Source of the DNA: Klebsiella spallanzanii
GTDB lineage: Bacteria; Pseudomonadota; Gammaproteobacteria; Enterobacterales; Enterobacteriaceae
Length of the DNA: 64,000 bases
Reading direction: 5' to 3'
Assembly: GCF_902158555.1 (NCBI RefSeq)
Contig: NZ_CABGGS010000044.1
Location: forward strand, 248,001-312,000
Part shown: positions 10,672 to 20,904 of the stretch, piece by piece
Numbering within the stretch: position 1 is the stretch's first letter
Layout: each line of letters begins with the position of its first letter
Translations under genes and position numbers: made by a program
The notes under the pieces: generated by a model
Told to the model about the DNA's origin: nothing
What the model saw: only the letters and a program-made list of their open reading frames with translations
Databases searched by the model: none

Positions 10672-12483
10672 ATGAATTCTGAAATGTTACGGGTAACAAA
10701 TCGCATTATCGAACGCTCGCGCGATACCCGCGAAGCCTACCTCGCCCGGATTAACCAGGCTAAGAGTGACACCGTTCATCGCGCCCAACTGGCGTGCGGT
10801 AACCTGGCCCATGGTTTTGCTGCCTGTCAGGCCGATGATAAAGCTTCGCTGAAAAGCATGCTGCGTAACAACATTGCCATCATCACCTCCTATAACGATA
10901 TGCTGTCCGCACATCAGCCTTACGAGCACTATCCTGACGTTATTCGCAAAGCGCTGCATTCCGCTAACGCGGTCGGGCAGGTGGCCGGTGGCGTCCCGGC
11001 GATGTGCGATGGCGTGACTCAGGGACAGGATGGGATGGAACTGTCCCTGCTCAGCCGTGAAGTGATTGCTATGTCTGCCGCGATTGGCTTGTCGCATAAC
11101 ATGTTTGACGGTGCGCTCTATCTTGGCGTCTGCGATAAAATTGTCCCCGGTCTGGCAATGGCCGCGCTGTCGTTTGGCCACCTGCCGTCCATCTTTGTTC
11201 CATCCGGCCCGATGGCCAGCGGCCTGGCGAATAAAGAAAAAGTGCGCATTCGTCAGCTCTATGCGGAAGGAAAAGTGGATCGTATGGCGCTGCTGGAGTC
11301 CGAAGCCGCTTCTTACCATGCGCCGGGCACCTGTACTTTCTACGGTACCGCCAACACCAACCAGATGGTGGTTGAGTTTATGGGGATGCAACTGCCTGGG
11401 TCGTCATTTGTGCATCCTGATGCGCCGCTGCGCGAAGCGCTGACCGCTGCCGCCGCTCGCCAGGTGACCCGCCTGACCGGAAACGGTAACGAATGGATGC
11501 CGCTGGGCAAAATGTTTGACGAAAAAGTGGTGGTCAACGGGATTGTCGCGCTACTGGCAACCGGTGGCTCCACCAACCATACCATGCACCTGGTCGCCAT
11601 GGCGCGGGCGGCGGGGATCATCATCAACTGGGATGATTTCTCTGACCTCTCAGACGTGGTGCCGCTGCTGGCGCGTCTCTATCCAAACGGCCCGGCGGAT
11701 ATCAACCACTTCCAGGCGGCGGGCGGCGTGCCGGTACTGGTACGCGAGCTGCTGAAAGGCGGTCTGCTGCATGAAGACGTTAACACCGTGGCCGGTTTTG
11801 GTCTCTCCCGCTACACCATGGAACCCTGGCTCAACAACGGCGAACTTGACTGGCGTGAAGGGGCAACTGCGCCGCTGGATGAGCAGGTCATCGCCACTTT
11901 TGAAAAGCCATTCTCTCGCCACGGTGGGACTAAAGTGCTGAGCGGCAATCTCGGCCGCGCGGTGATGAAAACCTCCGCAGTGCCGGTTGAAAACCAGATT
12001 ATTGAAGCACCTGCGGTGGTTTTCGAGAGCCAGCACGACGTGCTGCCAGCCTTTGAAGCGGGGCTGCTGGACAAAGATTGCGTAGTGGTGGTCCGTCATC
12101 AGGGGCCAAAAGCGAACGGTATGCCAGAATTACATAAACTTATGCCGCCACTTGGTGTATTATTGGACCGCCGTTTCAAAATCGCGCTGGTGACCGATGG
12201 TCGACTCTCCGGCGCGTCAGGCAAAGTTCCATCAGCAATCCACGTGACGCCTGAAGCGTACGATGGTGGTCTGCTGGCGAAGGTACGCGATGGCGATGTC
12301 ATCCGCGTTAATGGCCAGACGGGCGAGCTAACGCTGCTGGTGGATGACGCTGAGCTGGCTGCGCGTCAGCCGCATATTCCTGACCTGAGCGGTTCGCGTG
12401 TAGGAACCGGCCGGGAAATGTTCGGTGCGCTGCGTGAGAAACTCTCCGGAGCAGAACAGGGCGCAACCTGCATCAATTTTTAA
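10672..12483 (+). CDS. edd: 6-Phosphogluconate dehydratase
   Basis: Edd dehydrates 6-phosphogluconate to 2-keto-3-deoxy-6-phosphogluconate, the first committed Entner-Doudoroff step, using a 4Fe-4S cluster. The 603-residue length equals E. coli Edd. Family (IlvD/Edd) signatures seen are [45 protein letters not shown] and [22 protein letters not shown], with cluster cysteines in the CDG, CDK and GTC contexts. GAGGAG precedes the ATG. eda follows after 37 bases in the same operon. Confidence 0.98.
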   Translation: MNSEMLRVTNRIIERSRDTREAYLARINQAKSDTVHRAQLACGNLAHGFAACQADDKASLKSMLRNNIAIITSYNDMLSAHQPYEHYPDVIRKALHSANAVGQVAGGVPAMCDGVTQGQDGMELSLLSREVIAMSAAIGLSHNMFDGALYLGVCDKIVPGLAMAALSFGHLPSIFVPSGPMASGLANKEKVRIRQLYAEGKVDRMALLESEAASYHAPGTCTFYGTANTNQMVVEFMGMQLPGSSFVHPDAPLREALTAAAARQVTRLTGNGNEWMPLGKMFDEKVVVNGIVALLATGGSTNHTMHLVAMARAAGIIINWDDFSDLSDVVPLLARLYPNGPADINHFQAAGGVPVLVRELLKGGLLHEDVNTVAGFGLSRYTMEPWLNNGELDWREGATAPLDEQVIATFEKPFSRHGGTKVLSGNLGRAVMKTSAVPVENQIIEAPAVVFESQHDVLPAFEAGLLDKDCVVVVRHQGPKANGMPELHKLMPPLGVLLDRRFKIALVTDGRLSGASGKVPSAIHVTPEAYDGGLLAKVRDGDVIRVNGQTGELTLLVDDAELAARQPHIPDLSGSRVGTGREMFGALREKLSGAEQGATCINF

Positions 12484-12520
12484 GACGATTCGATTTGTAG
12501 ATCTGGCGAGAGAAAATCTG

Positions 12521-13162
12521 ATGAAAAACTGGAAAACAACTGCAGAAGCAATCCTCACCTCCGGCCCGGTTGTACCGGTAATCGTGGTGAAAAAGCTGGA
12601 ACACGCTGTGCCAATGGCGAAAGCGCTGGTTGCTGGCGGCGTACGCGTACTGGAAGTGACTCTGCGTACCGAGTGTGCGATGGACGCTATCCGCGCGATC
12701 GCTAAAGAAGTTCCGGAAGCCATTGTCGGTGCCGGTACCGTCACCAACGTTGAGCAACTGAAAGAAGTGACCGAAGCGGGCGCGCAGTTTGCTATCAGCC
12801 CTGGCCTGACCGAATCCTTGCTGAAAGCAGCGACCGGTGAAGGTACTATCCCGTTGATCCCAGGGATCAGCACCGTGTCCGAGCTGATGCTGGGTATGCA
12901 GTATGGCCTGAAAGAGTTCAAATTCTTCCCGGCTGAAGCTAACGGCGGCGTAAAAGCGCTGCAGGCGATTGGTGGCCCGTTCGCGCACATTCGCTTCTGC
13001 CCGACTGGCGGCATCTCTCCGGCAAACTATCGTGACTATCTGGCGCTGAACAGCGTGCTGTGCATCGGCGGCTCCTGGCTGGTGCCGGCGGATGCGCTGG
13101 AAGCCGGTGATTACGACCGTATCACCAAACTGGCTCGTGAAGCGGTGGAAGGCGCGAAGTAA
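12521..13162 (+). CDS. eda: KHG/KDPG aldolase
   Basis: Eda splits 2-keto-3-deoxy-6-phosphogluconate into pyruvate and glyceraldehyde 3-phosphate and also acts on 4-hydroxy-2-oxoglutarate. ATG 12521 gives 213 residues starting MKNWKTT; the frame is open further upstream into edd but without similarity. Catalytic elements are LEVTLRTE (about 44-51) and the Schiff-base lysine K134 in [13 protein letters not shown]. The C-terminal phosphate-binding segment [17 protein letters not shown] is complete. A terminator closes the edd-eda operon. Confidence 0.98.
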   Translation: MKNWKTTAEAILTSGPVVPVIVVKKLEHAVPMAKALVAGGVRVLEVTLRTECAMDAIRAIAKEVPEAIVGAGTVTNVEQLKEVTEAGAQFAISPGLTESLLKAATGEGTIPLIPGISTVSELMLGMQYGLKEFKFFPAEANGGVKALQAIGGPFAHIRFCPTGGISPANYRDYLALNSVLCIGGSWLVPADALEAGDYDRITKLAREAVEGAK

Positions 13163-13183
13163 TCTCCGCGCTCCTGCCTGAGG

Positions 13184-13215
13184 CCCGGTCTGTACTCATA
13201 CGACCGGGTTTTTTT
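13184..13215 (+). terminator. Rho-independent terminator after eda
   Basis: CCCGGTC..GACCGGG followed by seven T, between the convergent eda and purT. The T run touches the end of purT. Confidence 0.85.
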
Positions 13216-14392
13216 ATCCCGCCACCACGACAGCAGAAGCCGCCGTTTTAGCGCGCGCTACCGCTTCGTCAACGTTATCGGCTATCGCCAGGGTCACGCC
13301 CAAACGACGCGAACCGTCAATTTCTGGTTTACCGAACAGACGCAGCTGCAGGCCTGCACCGACTGCTGACTGAATATTGCTGAAGGTGACATTCTGGCTG
13401 GTTAACTGCGGCAGGATCACTGCCGAGGCCGCCGGGCCGTACTGGCGAATCGCGCCAATCGGCAGTCCGAGGAAGGCGCGGACGTGCAGGGCAAACTCGG
13501 AAAGGTCCTGTGAAATCAGCGTGACCATGCCGGTATCGTGCGGGCGCGGCGAGACTTCGCTAAAAATCACCTCATCACCGCAGACAAACAGCTCGACGCC
13601 GAACAGGCCGTGACCGCCCAGAGCCAGCACCACTTCGCGGGCTATTTCCTGCGCACGCTCCAGCGCCAAATCGCTCATCTGCTGCGGCTGCCAGGATTCG
13701 CGGTAATCGCCATCTTCCTGACGATGACCGACCGGGGCGCAGAAGTGCACACCGTCCATGGCGCTCACGGTTAGCAGGGTAATTTCAAAATCAAAGTTCA
13801 CTACGCCTTCAACGATAACGCGACCGGCTCCGGCGCGCCCGCCTTGCTGCGCATACTGCCAGGCTTCAGCCAGCTGTTCGCTGGAGCGAATAAAGCTCTG
13901 GCCTTTGCCGGATGAACTCATCACCGGCTTGACGATGCACGGCAGGCCAATCTCAGTAACGGCCTCACGGAATGTGGCTTCGCTGTCGGCAAAACGGTAG
14001 GCGGAAGTTGGAAGCGATAGCTCTTCGGCTGCCAGGCGACGGATACCTTCACGGTTCATGGTGAGTTTTGCCGCCCGCGCGGTGGGGACGACTTTTTGCC
14101 CGGCTTGCTCCAGCGCAACGAGGGTATCAGTGGCGATGGCTTCGATTTCCGGCACGATAAAGTCAGGTTTTTCCTGTTCAATCAGCGCCTGCAACGTCTC
14201 ACCGTGCAGCATATTAATGACATGTGAACGGTGTGCTACCTGCATCGCCGGAGCATCAGGGTAACGATCGACGGCGATGGTCTCAATTCCCAGGCGCTGG
14301 CATTCGATCGCCACCTCTTTACCCAGTTCGCCGGAACCTAGCAGCATTACCTTTGTTGCCGCAGGGCGCAGCGCCGTACCTAATACAGTCAT
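13214..14392 (-). CDS. purT: Formate-dependent phosphoribosylglycinamide formyltransferase PurT
   Basis: PurT formylates GAR to FGAR using formate and ATP, the folate-independent alternative to PurN in purine synthesis. The start [21 protein letters not shown] gives 392 residues, as in E. coli; a 25-codon upstream extension of the frame is not conserved. It has the ATP-grasp fold with [29 protein letters not shown] and [17 protein letters not shown] PurR box lies 40 bases upstream of the start. It is convergent with eda and divergent from yebG. Confidence 0.98.
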   Translation of the reverse strand: MTVLGTALRPAATKVMLLGSGELGKEVAIECQRLGIETIAVDRYPDAPAMQVAHRSHVINMLHGETLQALIEQEKPDFIVPEIEAIATDTLVALEQAGQKVVPTARAAKLTMNREGIRRLAAEELSLPTSAYRFADSEATFREAVTEIGLPCIVKPVMSSSGKGQSFIRSSEQLAEAWQYAQQGGRAGAGRVIVEGVVNFDFEITLLTVSAMDGVHFCAPVGHRQEDGDYRESWQPQQMSDLALERAQEIAREVVLALGGHGLFGVELFVCGDEVIFSEVSPRPHDTGMVTLISQDLSEFALHVRAFLGLPIGAIRQYGPAASAVILPQLTSQNVTFSNIQSAVGAGLQLRLFGKPEIDGSRRLGVTLAIADNVDEAVARAKTAASAVVVAG

Positions 14393-14432
14393 AACTCTCT
14401 TCCGCAGTAAAAAAACATGCGCCGCATTATAA

Positions 14433-14448
14433 ACGAAAACGTTTGCGT
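14433..14448. promoter_or_regulatory. PurR box upstream of purT
   Basis: ACGAAAACGTTTGCGT is an almost perfect PurR operator (central CGTT with the AACGTTTGC core), placed over the probable purT promoter. Confidence 0.85.
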
Positions 14449-14455
14449 ATGTCTT

Positions 14456-14583
14456 TATACCCTTCATACTTCAAGCCGCATCTTTGTTGGCTGCCTGCGC
14501 TTACCCCGGTCACGTACTATTTGTACGCTCCCGGGGATGCGCTTAGTTGCCGCCGCGATGCAACTCGAATTATTTAGGGTATA
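14456..14583. repeat. ERIC element (copy 1)
   Basis: This 128-base element starts TATACCCTTCATACTTCAAG and ends ATTATTTAGGGTATA, with the central ACCCCGGTCACG..CTCCCGGGGATGCGC palindrome that marks the enterobacterial repetitive intergenic consensus. It separates the purT PurR box from the yebG LexA box. The centre is diverged relative to copy 2 at 43056-43182, which lies in the opposite orientation. Confidence 0.9.
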
Positions 14584-14618
14584 TATGCGTAATTTGAGTT
14601 CAAGGTGAAAATTTGTTA

Positions 14619-14638
14619 TACTGTATAAAAATACAGTA
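14619..14638. promoter_or_regulatory. LexA (SOS) box upstream of yebG
   Basis: TACTGTATAAAAATACAGTA is a full 20-base match to the LexA consensus (CTGT-N8-ACAG with TA flanks), 15 bases before the yebG start, where it would block initiation. Confidence 0.95.
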
Positions 14639-14653
14639 TAAAGGGGCTGCATC

Positions 14654-15007
14654 ATGGCGGTTGAAATTAAATATGTGGTGATTCGTGAAGGTGAGGAAAA
14701 AATGTCTTTTGCCAGCAAAAAAGAGGCCGATGCTTATGACAAAATGCTCGATCTGGCGGAAGTATTGAACGACTGGCTGGTTGAGTGCCCGCTTACTCTT
14801 GACGAAGACCAGCGCGATAGTATGGCGATGTGGCTGGCGGAGCGTAAAGACACCCTAAATCATATTCTGCGTTCGGGAAAACTGCCGGAAGCTGAAGATA
14901 GTACTGATGAACAGCCCATCCAGACGGAAGATGACAACAGGTCCGAGGTCGTCGCCGAATCTGAAGCTGACGTTCCGGCAAAAACGCGCAAAGTGAAAGC
15001 CGCCTGA
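14654..15007 (+). CDS. yebG: SOS-induced protein YebG
   Basis: YebG is a DNA-damage-inducible protein of unknown biochemical role. The N-terminal part MAVEIKYVVIREGEEKMSF and the following helical region are conserved with the 96-residue E. coli protein. Here it has 117 residues because of a longer, acidic C-terminal tail (about 75-117) ending in the basic stretch KTRKVKAA. The LexA box just upstream supports SOS control. The E. coli neighbour yebF is absent between it and yebE. Confidence 0.95.
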   Translation: MAVEIKYVVIREGEEKMSFASKKEADAYDKMLDLAEVLNDWLVECPLTLDEDQRDSMAMWLAERKDTLNHILRSGKLPEAEDSTDEQPIQTEDDNRSEVVAESEADVPAKTRKVKAA

Positions 15008-15158
15008 GTGCATTTTGTGCCGCCGGGTTTTCTGGCGGCAAGCATCCGCTGATGCATCTTTATGGCGCTAAATTTGCGCATCTTTAGCTATCAATAACAT
15101 TTCCTGACGTCGCGTTGTTTAGGCTGGTGGTATCGCTTATCGCGCAACGAGGAAATGT

Positions 15159-15839
15159 ATGTCTAACTGGCTTAATCAACTGCAGTCTCTGCTGGGTCAG
15201 CAGGGGCAGTCTTCTTCATCTGACTCTCAACCAAGCGGCAAAAATTTACTGCTACCGGGCGCACTTGGCGGTTTAGCAGGGCTGCTGGTTGCCAGCAAGT
15301 CATCGCGCAAACTGTTAGCCAAATACGGCACCAGCGCGCTTCTGGTCGGTGGTGGGGCGGTTGCAGGTAGCGTGTTGTGGAATAAGTATCAGCAGAAAAT
15401 GCGCGTCAGCGCGCCGCAGGAACCCGTTTATTCCGCCCCAACCCAGGCGCAATCTCCCGCACCCGCCGAGATTGATGCCCGCAGTGAACGACTGATTATG
15501 GCGTTGGTCTTCGCCGCCAAAAGCGACGGCCATATTGACGAACGCGAGCGGGCCAGCATTGAAGAGCAGCTGCGTGCGGCAAATATTGATGTGCAGGGGC
15601 GGGTGTTAATCGACAGGGCGCTGGCTTTGCCTCTCGATCCGCAGCGTCTGGCGCAGGGCATCGGCAGTGAGCAAGAGGCGCTTGAGGTTTACTACATCAG
15701 CTGCGCGGTCATCGATATTGACCACTTTATGGAGCGCAGCTATCTGAATGCGCTCGGCGAGGCGCTTAAGCTGCCGCAGGAAGTGCGTGAAGACATCGAA
15801 CGCGACATTCAGGCGCAAAAACAGGCCATTACGCTCTAA
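15159..15839 (+). CDS. yebE: DUF533 membrane-associated protein YebE
   Basis: This is a 226-residue member of the YebE/DUF533 family. It begins [15 protein letters not shown] Gln/Ser-rich N-terminus is followed by a glycine-rich hydrophobic region (about 30-75: [28 protein letters not shown]) that probably enters or associates with the inner membrane, and then a TerB-like helical domain ([20 protein letters not shown]). The function is unknown; E. coli yebE responds to Cpx envelope stress. AACGAGGAAATGT before the ATG provides the ribosome binding site. Confidence 0.93.
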   Translation: MSNWLNQLQSLLGQQGQSSSSDSQPSGKNLLLPGALGGLAGLLVASKSSRKLLAKYGTSALLVGGGAVAGSVLWNKYQQKMRVSAPQEPVYSAPTQAQSPAPAEIDARSERLIMALVFAAKSDGHIDERERASIEEQLRAANIDVQGRVLIDRALALPLDPQRLAQGIGSEQEALEVYYISCAVIDIDHFMERSYLNALGEALKLPQEVREDIERDIQAQKQAITL

Positions 15840-15908
15840 ATCCGCACGTTTCGCTTGCATCGCTGGCGACTTTTGCCACCCTTATATATTGTGTAGTCAC
15901 GTTACCCT

Positions 15909-15942
15909 TCAGGCTGCTTTGAGGCAGCCTGATATCTTTTTG
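15909..15942 (+). terminator. Probable terminator after yebE
   Basis: A perfect 9-base stem TCAGGCTGC..GCAGCCTGA is followed by TATCTTTTTG. The T run is interrupted, so efficiency is uncertain. Confidence 0.6.
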
Positions 15943-15973
15943 TACTCAATATTTGCCGTAGAAGAATAAGCCG

Positions 15974-18034
15974 ATGCCACCAAAAGCCAAACGGATCCCC
16001 CATGCCATGACGTTACATGGCGATACCCGAAGTGATCATTACTACTGGCTGCGCGATGACGAGCGCTCTCAGCCGGAAGTGCTGGATTATCTGCGTCAGG
16101 AAAATGAGTACGGTAAAAAGGTCATGTCTTCACAAAGTAGCCTGCAGGAAAGGATACTCAAGGAGATAATTGACAGAATTCCGCCGCGCGAAGTGTCGGC
16201 GCCCTACAGTAAAAATGGCTACCGCTATCGCCAGGTTTATGAACCGGGCTGTGAGTATGCCATTTATCAACGTCAGTCGGTGCTCAAAGAAGAGTGGGAT
16301 GAATGGGACGTGCTGCTCGACGGTAATCAGCGCGCGGCTGGTAGCGAATTCTACACCCTCGGCGGTTTAGGCGTATCCCCCGACAATAACCTGATGGCGG
16401 TGGCGGAAGACTATCTCTCCCGGCGGCAGTATAGCCTGCGTTTCTATCATTTAGGCAATGGCGATGAATATCAGGAAGTGCTGGAAAACGTCTCGCCAGA
16501 TTTTGCCTGGAGTAACGATTCGCAGACGCTGTGGTACGTACGTAAACACCCGACCACGTTACTGCCGTATCAGGTGTGGCGTCATCGTCTGGGCACGCCG
16601 ACCAGTGCGGATATCATGGTGTATGAAGAGCAGGATGATACCTTTTACGTCAGCGTTCATAAAACGACCTCTCAGCAGTTTGTGGTGATTTATCTGGCCA
16701 GCGCGACCACCAGCGAAGTGCTGTTGCTGAATGCAGAAATGACCGACGCCGAGCCGATTTGTTTTCTACCGCGACGCAAAGATCACGAATATAGCCTCGA
16801 TCACTATCAGCATGCCTTTTATCTGCGTTCCAACCGGGAGGGTAAAAACTTTGGCCTCTACCGCAGTGCGCTACGCGATGAGCAGCAGTGGGAGACGTTG
16901 ATTCCCCCGCGTAACGAAGTGATGCTGGAAGGTTTTACCCTGTTTACCGATTGGCTGGTGGTTGAGGAGCGTCAGCGTGGGCTCACCAGCCTACGGCAGA
17001 TCAACCGCAAGACGGGAGAGTCGCAGGGAATCGCCTTTGACGATCCGGCCTACGTGACCTGGCTCTCTTATAACCCGGAGCCGGAAACCTCCCGTCTGCG
17101 CTACGGCTACTCCTCCATGACCACGCCGGACACACTGTTTGAACTGGATATGAATACCGGCGAGCGACGGGTGCTGAAACAGCAGGAGGTTAAAGGGTTT
17201 GATGCCAGTCATTACCGCAGCGAGCATTTGTGGATCAAAGCCCGCGACGGTGTTGAAGTCCCGGTATCGTTGGTCTACCGACATGAACATTTTCGCAAAG
17301 GTGCCAGCCCGCTGCTGGTGTACGGCTACGGTTCCTATGGCGCAAGCATGGATGCAGATTTTAGCGCCAGCCGCCTGAGCCTGCTCGATCGAGGTTTTGT
17401 GTTCGCCATCGCCCATGTTCGCGGCGGCGGTGAGTTGGGCCAGCAGTGGTACGAAGACGGTAAGTTTCTGTGCAAGAAAAATACTTTCAACGATTATCTT
17501 GATGTCTGCGATGCGCTGCTGGCGCAGGGTTACGGCGACCCGCGTTTGTGCTACGGCATGGGCGGCAGCGCAGGAGGCATGCTGATGGGCGTGGCGATTA
17601 ACCAACGTCCTGAACTGTTCCACGGCGTGGTGGCCCAGGTACCCTTCGTCGATGTCCTGACGACAATGCTCGACGAGTCAATCCCGCTGACCACCGGCGA
17701 GTTCGAAGAGTGGGGGAATCCGCAGGATGAAGAGTATTACCGCTATATGAAAAGCTACAGCCCGTATGACGGAATCCTGGCGCAGGCATATCCACATCTG
17801 CTGGTGACTACCGGCCTGCATGATTCGCAGGTGCAATACTGGGAACCGGCAAAATGGGTGGCAAAGCTGCGCGAGCTGAAAACCGACGATAACCTGCTGC
17901 TGCTGTGTACGGATATGGATTCCGGCCACGGCGGTAAATCCGGGCGCTTCAAAAGCTATGAGGGGGTGGCGCTGGAGTTTGCGTTTTTGATTGGCCTGGC
18001 GCAGGGGACGCTGCCGGGCCAGGCGGAGGTGTAA
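15974..18034 (+). CDS. ptrB: Oligopeptidase B (protease II)
   Basis: PtrB is a cytoplasmic serine peptidase that cuts short peptides after Lys or Arg. The 686-residue length equals E. coli PtrB. It has an N-terminal seven-bladed beta-propeller (about 75-400) and a C-terminal alpha/beta-hydrolase domain with the nucleophile in [12 protein letters not shown] (Ser about 532), the aspartate region [17 protein letters not shown] (about 617) and the histidine in [10 protein letters not shown] (about 652). The ATG 15974 start [17 protein letters not shown] fits the family. Confidence 0.98.
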   Translation: MPPKAKRIPHAMTLHGDTRSDHYYWLRDDERSQPEVLDYLRQENEYGKKVMSSQSSLQERILKEIIDRIPPREVSAPYSKNGYRYRQVYEPGCEYAIYQRQSVLKEEWDEWDVLLDGNQRAAGSEFYTLGGLGVSPDNNLMAVAEDYLSRRQYSLRFYHLGNGDEYQEVLENVSPDFAWSNDSQTLWYVRKHPTTLLPYQVWRHRLGTPTSADIMVYEEQDDTFYVSVHKTTSQQFVVIYLASATTSEVLLLNAEMTDAEPICFLPRRKDHEYSLDHYQHAFYLRSNREGKNFGLYRSALRDEQQWETLIPPRNEVMLEGFTLFTDWLVVEERQRGLTSLRQINRKTGESQGIAFDDPAYVTWLSYNPEPETSRLRYGYSSMTTPDTLFELDMNTGERRVLKQQEVKGFDASHYRSEHLWIKARDGVEVPVSLVYRHEHFRKGASPLLVYGYGSYGASMDADFSASRLSLLDRGFVFAIAHVRGGGELGQQWYEDGKFLCKKNTFNDYLDVCDALLAQGYGDPRLCYGMGGSAGGMLMGVAINQRPELFHGVVAQVPFVDVLTTMLDESIPLTTGEFEEWGNPQDEEYYRYMKSYSPYDGILAQAYPHLLVTTGLHDSQVQYWEPAKWVAKLRELKTDDNLLLLCTDMDSGHGGKSGRFKSYEGVALEFAFLIGLAQGTLPGQAEV

Positions 18035-18040
18035 GGCCGA

Positions 18041-18700
18041 TTACTCCCCGAGATAGTGCTTAAGCGTCAGGCGCAGCTCGGGGCTCATGCTGTCCAGGTT
18101 ATTGAACAGCCAGCGTAGGTAGCCGGGATCGTTTTGTGCAACTTCAGAGACCGGTTTACCGCGATATTTACCAAAGTTAAAGGTGGACAGCAGCGCCGGG
18201 CGCCCGGTAATCGTCACCATCTCATCCGGCGACCAGCCGGACGTTTTGATGATATCGAGCAGCAGGGCGGCGGTGATATAGCAATCGTATAGCGCCCGGT
18301 GATGATGCAGGCCCGGTGGCGTGGCAACGCTGAGCTTGCGTGATTTATACAGCCCCATATTGCTGTACTTTATCCCCGGCCAAAGGCGGCGTGCCAGCTT
18401 CATGGTGCAGATCCATTCCCCCTGCATTTCCGGTAATACCCGGCGGTCAAAGCTGGCGTTATGGGCGACATACCACGGGCTGCCCATGTACAGCGGCACA
18501 ATCTCTTCGATCCACGGCTTATCGGCAACCATCTCTTCGGTAATATGATGAATCGCCATCGCCTGTGGGCTGATAGGGCGGTCGGGGCGAACCAGATGGC
18601 TCATGGGATTTGTGATTTGTCCGTCAACAATATCTACTGAGGCGATTTCAACAATGCCTCCCTGCAATCCGCAGGTCTCTGTATCGATTACGCGCAGCAT
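18041..18700 (-). CDS. exoX: Exodeoxyribonuclease X
   Basis: ExoX is a DnaQ-family 3'-5' exonuclease used in mismatch repair excision and UV repair. The 219-residue product shows Exo I DTETCGL with the metal-binding Asp and Glu, Exo II HNASFDRRVLPE and Exo III HHHRALYDCYIT. The C-terminal GKYRGKPVSEVA segment is also conserved. It is convergent with ptrB, with 6 bases between the stops. The E. coli neighbour yobB is missing between exoX and holE. Confidence 0.97.
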   Translation of the reverse strand: MLRVIDTETCGLQGGIVEIASVDIVDGQITNPMSHLVRPDRPISPQAMAIHHITEEMVADKPWIEEIVPLYMGSPWYVAHNASFDRRVLPEMQGEWICTMKLARRLWPGIKYSNMGLYKSRKLSVATPPGLHHHRALYDCYITAALLLDIIKTSGWSPDEMVTITGRPALLSTFNFGKYRGKPVSEVAQNDPGYLRWLFNNLDSMSPELRLTLKHYLGE

Positions 18701-18778
18701 GGCTCGCTCCAGGCCAAAGAACCCAGCGTAATGGAATGCGCAGGTCTTGCCAACTCGGATGTCCGCAGAGGACGAGAA

Positions 18779-19009
18779 TTATTTCTGTTTCGGTTCATAG
18801 GGCAGGCGAGAGAGCGACACCGACGCCAGGCGATGGGCAATCAGGCGTTCGCGAAACCAGCCGCGCAGATGTTCGGGCTGCTCTCTTTCAACCAGGTCGG
18901 CAACAACCGGCATATTGTAGCGCTCTTTAAAGGTAACGCCCGCCGCGGCGAGATCGACATTCACTTTGTCCATCTCCTCCTGGGAAATCTTAGCCAGGTT
19001 CTTTTCCAT
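18779..19009 (-). CDS. holE: DNA polymerase III theta subunit
   Basis: Theta binds and stabilises the epsilon proofreading subunit in the polymerase III core. The 76-residue length is exact for the family. Conserved sequence: [22 protein letters not shown] and [25 protein letters not shown] lies just upstream of the ATG. It is divergent from yobA. Confidence 0.97.
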   Translation of the reverse strand: MEKNLAKISQEEMDKVNVDLAAAGVTFKERYNMPVVADLVEREQPEHLRGWFRERLIAHRLASVSLSRLPYEPKQK

Positions 19010-19144
19010 CAGTTTCTCCTCGAATATTGCCGCAAAAATTACTCAGTACGCGGCAAAAAGGCAAGTCTCAGACGCTTAGCTCGACTGCGTCATTATACAG
19101 GGTTATTCTCTGTGCTACATACATAACAAAAAGGAATGACGACT

Positions 19145-19519
19145 ATGCCAATCATCGCCGGACGCGCGCTGCGTCTGTCCCTGTTTCTTGCTGGCTGCCT
19201 GACCACCGCTGGCGCCTTTGCCCACGCGCACCTGCAACAACAGCTTCCCGCCTCTGGTGCGGAAGTGGACGTTTCACCGCAGGCGCTGACGCTGGACTTC
19301 TCTGAAGGAATTGAAACGCAGTTTAGCGGTGTGACCCTGACCGGGCCGCAGCAGAAAACGATCGCCCTTGGCAAACTGAGCCGCAGCGACAGTAATAAGG
19401 CCCAGCTAACGGTGCCCGTCGAGCAGGCGTTAACCCCAGGCGAGTACACCGTTGCCTGGCACGTGGTTTCCGTTGATGGCCACAAGACGAAAGGGCAATA
19501 CACCTTTACCGTGAAGTAA
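19145..19519 (+). CDS. yobA: CopC-like periplasmic copper-binding protein YobA
   Basis: YobA is a small periplasmic protein of the CopC fold that carries copper in partnership with the CopD-like YebZ. Of two in-frame ATGs, 19145 is preferred: AAGGA is 10 bases upstream of it but only 1 base from ATG 19136, and it gives 124 residues as in E. coli. The signal peptide ends at AFA-HAHL. The N-terminal HAHL and the C-terminal VDGHKTKGQYTF hold the histidines used by CopC to bind Cu(II). yobA-yebZ-yebY form one operon. Confidence 0.95.
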   Translation: MPIIAGRALRLSLFLAGCLTTAGAFAHAHLQQQLPASGAEVDVSPQALTLDFSEGIETQFSGVTLTGPQQKTIALGKLSRSDSNKAQLTVPVEQALTPGEYTVAWHVVSVDGHKTKGQYTFTVK

Positions 19520-19523
19520 TCCC

Positions 19524-20393
19524 ATGCTTAGCGGATTGTATATCAGCTTACGCTTTATCCATTTCATCTCGCTGATGATTGCCTTCGGCTGCGTGCTCTA
19601 CGGCGCATGGTGGGCACCGGTGACGTTGCGTCGCCTGCTCATGCAGCGTTTTTATCCGCTAATGCGTCATCTGCTGCTGGTCAGCGCGCTATCTGTGCTA
19701 CTGATGTTGATGGCACAGGGCGGATTGATGGGCGACGGCTGGCCAGACGTCTGGCAGCCGGCTATCTGGCAAGCGGTGGCCGGGACGCAGTTCGGCGGCG
19801 CGTGGGTGTGGCAAATTTTGCTGTCCTTCGTGACCCTGGTGGTTGTGTGGCTGAAACCCCGACGGCCGGGGCGTCTCCTGCTGGTCCTCCTGTGTGCCCA
19901 AATACTGCTGCTGGCGGGCGTTGGTCATGCCGCGATGAACGAAGGCTGGCTGGGCGCCCTGCAGCGGACAAACCATGCGGTGCATCTGTTTTGCGTGGCC
20001 GGCTGGTTCGGCGGCCTGCTGCCGTTTATCTACTGCCTACGACTGGCGCATGGGCGCTGGCGGGAAGCGGCTATTTACACCATGATGCGTTTTTCGCGCT
20101 ACGGGCATCTGGCTGTTGCCGGAACCATCGCCAGCGGTGTGGTGAACGCGTTGATTATCCAGGGCGGGCTTATCACCAGTTCACCCTGGGGGCGGATGCT
20201 GTTGTTCAAATGTGCGCTGGTGGCGGCAATGGTGGCAATTGCGTTAGTGAACCGGTATGTTCTGGTGCCACGCATGTCGGCAAGCGGAACGCGGGCGGAA
20301 CTGCAAATTGTGCGCACAACGCAGATTGAAATTGTGCTGGGCGCGCTGGCGTTATTTGCCGTCAGCCTGTTTGCCACCTGGGAACCTTACTGA
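19524..20393 (+). CDS. yebZ: CopD-family copper transport membrane protein YebZ
   Basis: This 289-residue inner-membrane protein of the CopD family has about eight hydrophobic helices, beginning LSGLYISLRFIHFISLMIAFG and ending LGALALFAVSLFATWEPY. It probably moves copper across the inner membrane with the periplasmic CopC-like YobA. The ATG is 4 bases after the yobA stop, so translation is likely coupled. yebY follows after 15 bases. Confidence 0.95.
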   Translation: MLSGLYISLRFIHFISLMIAFGCVLYGAWWAPVTLRRLLMQRFYPLMRHLLLVSALSVLLMLMAQGGLMGDGWPDVWQPAIWQAVAGTQFGGAWVWQILLSFVTLVVVWLKPRRPGRLLLVLLCAQILLLAGVGHAAMNEGWLGALQRTNHAVHLFCVAGWFGGLLPFIYCLRLAHGRWREAAIYTMMRFSRYGHLAVAGTIASGVVNALIIQGGLITSSPWGRMLLFKCALVAAMVAIALVNRYVLVPRMSASGTRAELQIVRTTQIEIVLGALALFAVSLFATWEPY

Positions 20394-20408
20394 AAAATTG
20401 GTTAAATC

Positions 20409-20747
20409 ATGAAAAAAATCGTTCTGACAATGTTGTTACTGGCAAGCTCTGGCGCTGCGCTGGCTGCTCCGCAGATCATTACCGTGAGTCGCTTTGAGGT
20501 GGGTAAGGAGAACTGGGCGTTTAACCGTGAAGAGGTGATGTTGACCTGTCGTCCGGGCAATGCGCTGTTCGCCATTAACCCCAGTACTCTGGTGCAGTAC
20601 CCGCTGAATGACGTCGCCGAGCAGCAGATGAAGGACGGTAAGACCAATGCCCAGCCGATTTCTGTGATCCAAATCGACGATCCGCAGCGGCCGGGGCAAA
20701 AAATGAGCCTGGCGCCGTTTATTGAGCGCGCGCAGAAACTCTGCTGA
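20409..20747 (+). CDS. yebY: Small secreted protein YebY (DUF2511)
   Basis: This is a 112-residue exported protein with a clear signal peptide ([22 protein letters not shown]). The mature part is conserved with E. coli YebY ([40 protein letters not shown]). Two cysteines, one in LTCRPG and one at the C-terminal LC end, may form a disulphide. The function is unestablished. It is the last gene of the yobA-yebZ-yebY copper-related operon, which suggests a copper role. Confidence 0.95.
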   Translation: MKKIVLTMLLLASSGAALAAPQIITVSRFEVGKENWAFNREEVMLTCRPGNALFAINPSTLVQYPLNDVAEQQMKDGKTNAQPISVIQIDDPQRPGQKMSLAPFIERAQKLC

Positions 20748-20777
20748 TCTCTTCCCGCATCCCGCTGTATTTGCATG

Positions 20778-20819
20778 AAAAAAACCGCCGTCATCCCTTA
20801 TCGGGAGCGGCGGTTTTTT
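20778..20819. terminator. Bidirectional terminator between yebY and SdsR
   Basis: AAAAAACCGCCG..CGGCGGTTTTTT has A and T runs on both sides. It ends yebY on the plus strand and could end a leftward antisense transcript (SraC/RyeA) on the minus strand. Confidence 0.85.
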
Positions 20820-20904
20820 GTTGGCATTTGCAATTTTGACAGGAAATATTCGTCCACTTTTGTCGCGGACTGGAAAACCTGACACGGTAAACTATTCTTA
20901 TAAG

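Noticed and set aside
10687..11391. 234-codon frame antisense to edd
   Set aside because: GC-rich shadow on the opposite strand of a fully conserved enzyme gene, with no start signal.
19607..20329. 240-codon rightward frame inside yebZ
   Set aside because: It is a +2-frame shadow of the CopD-like gene, Arg/Gly/Ala-rich and without hydrophobic segments or conservation.
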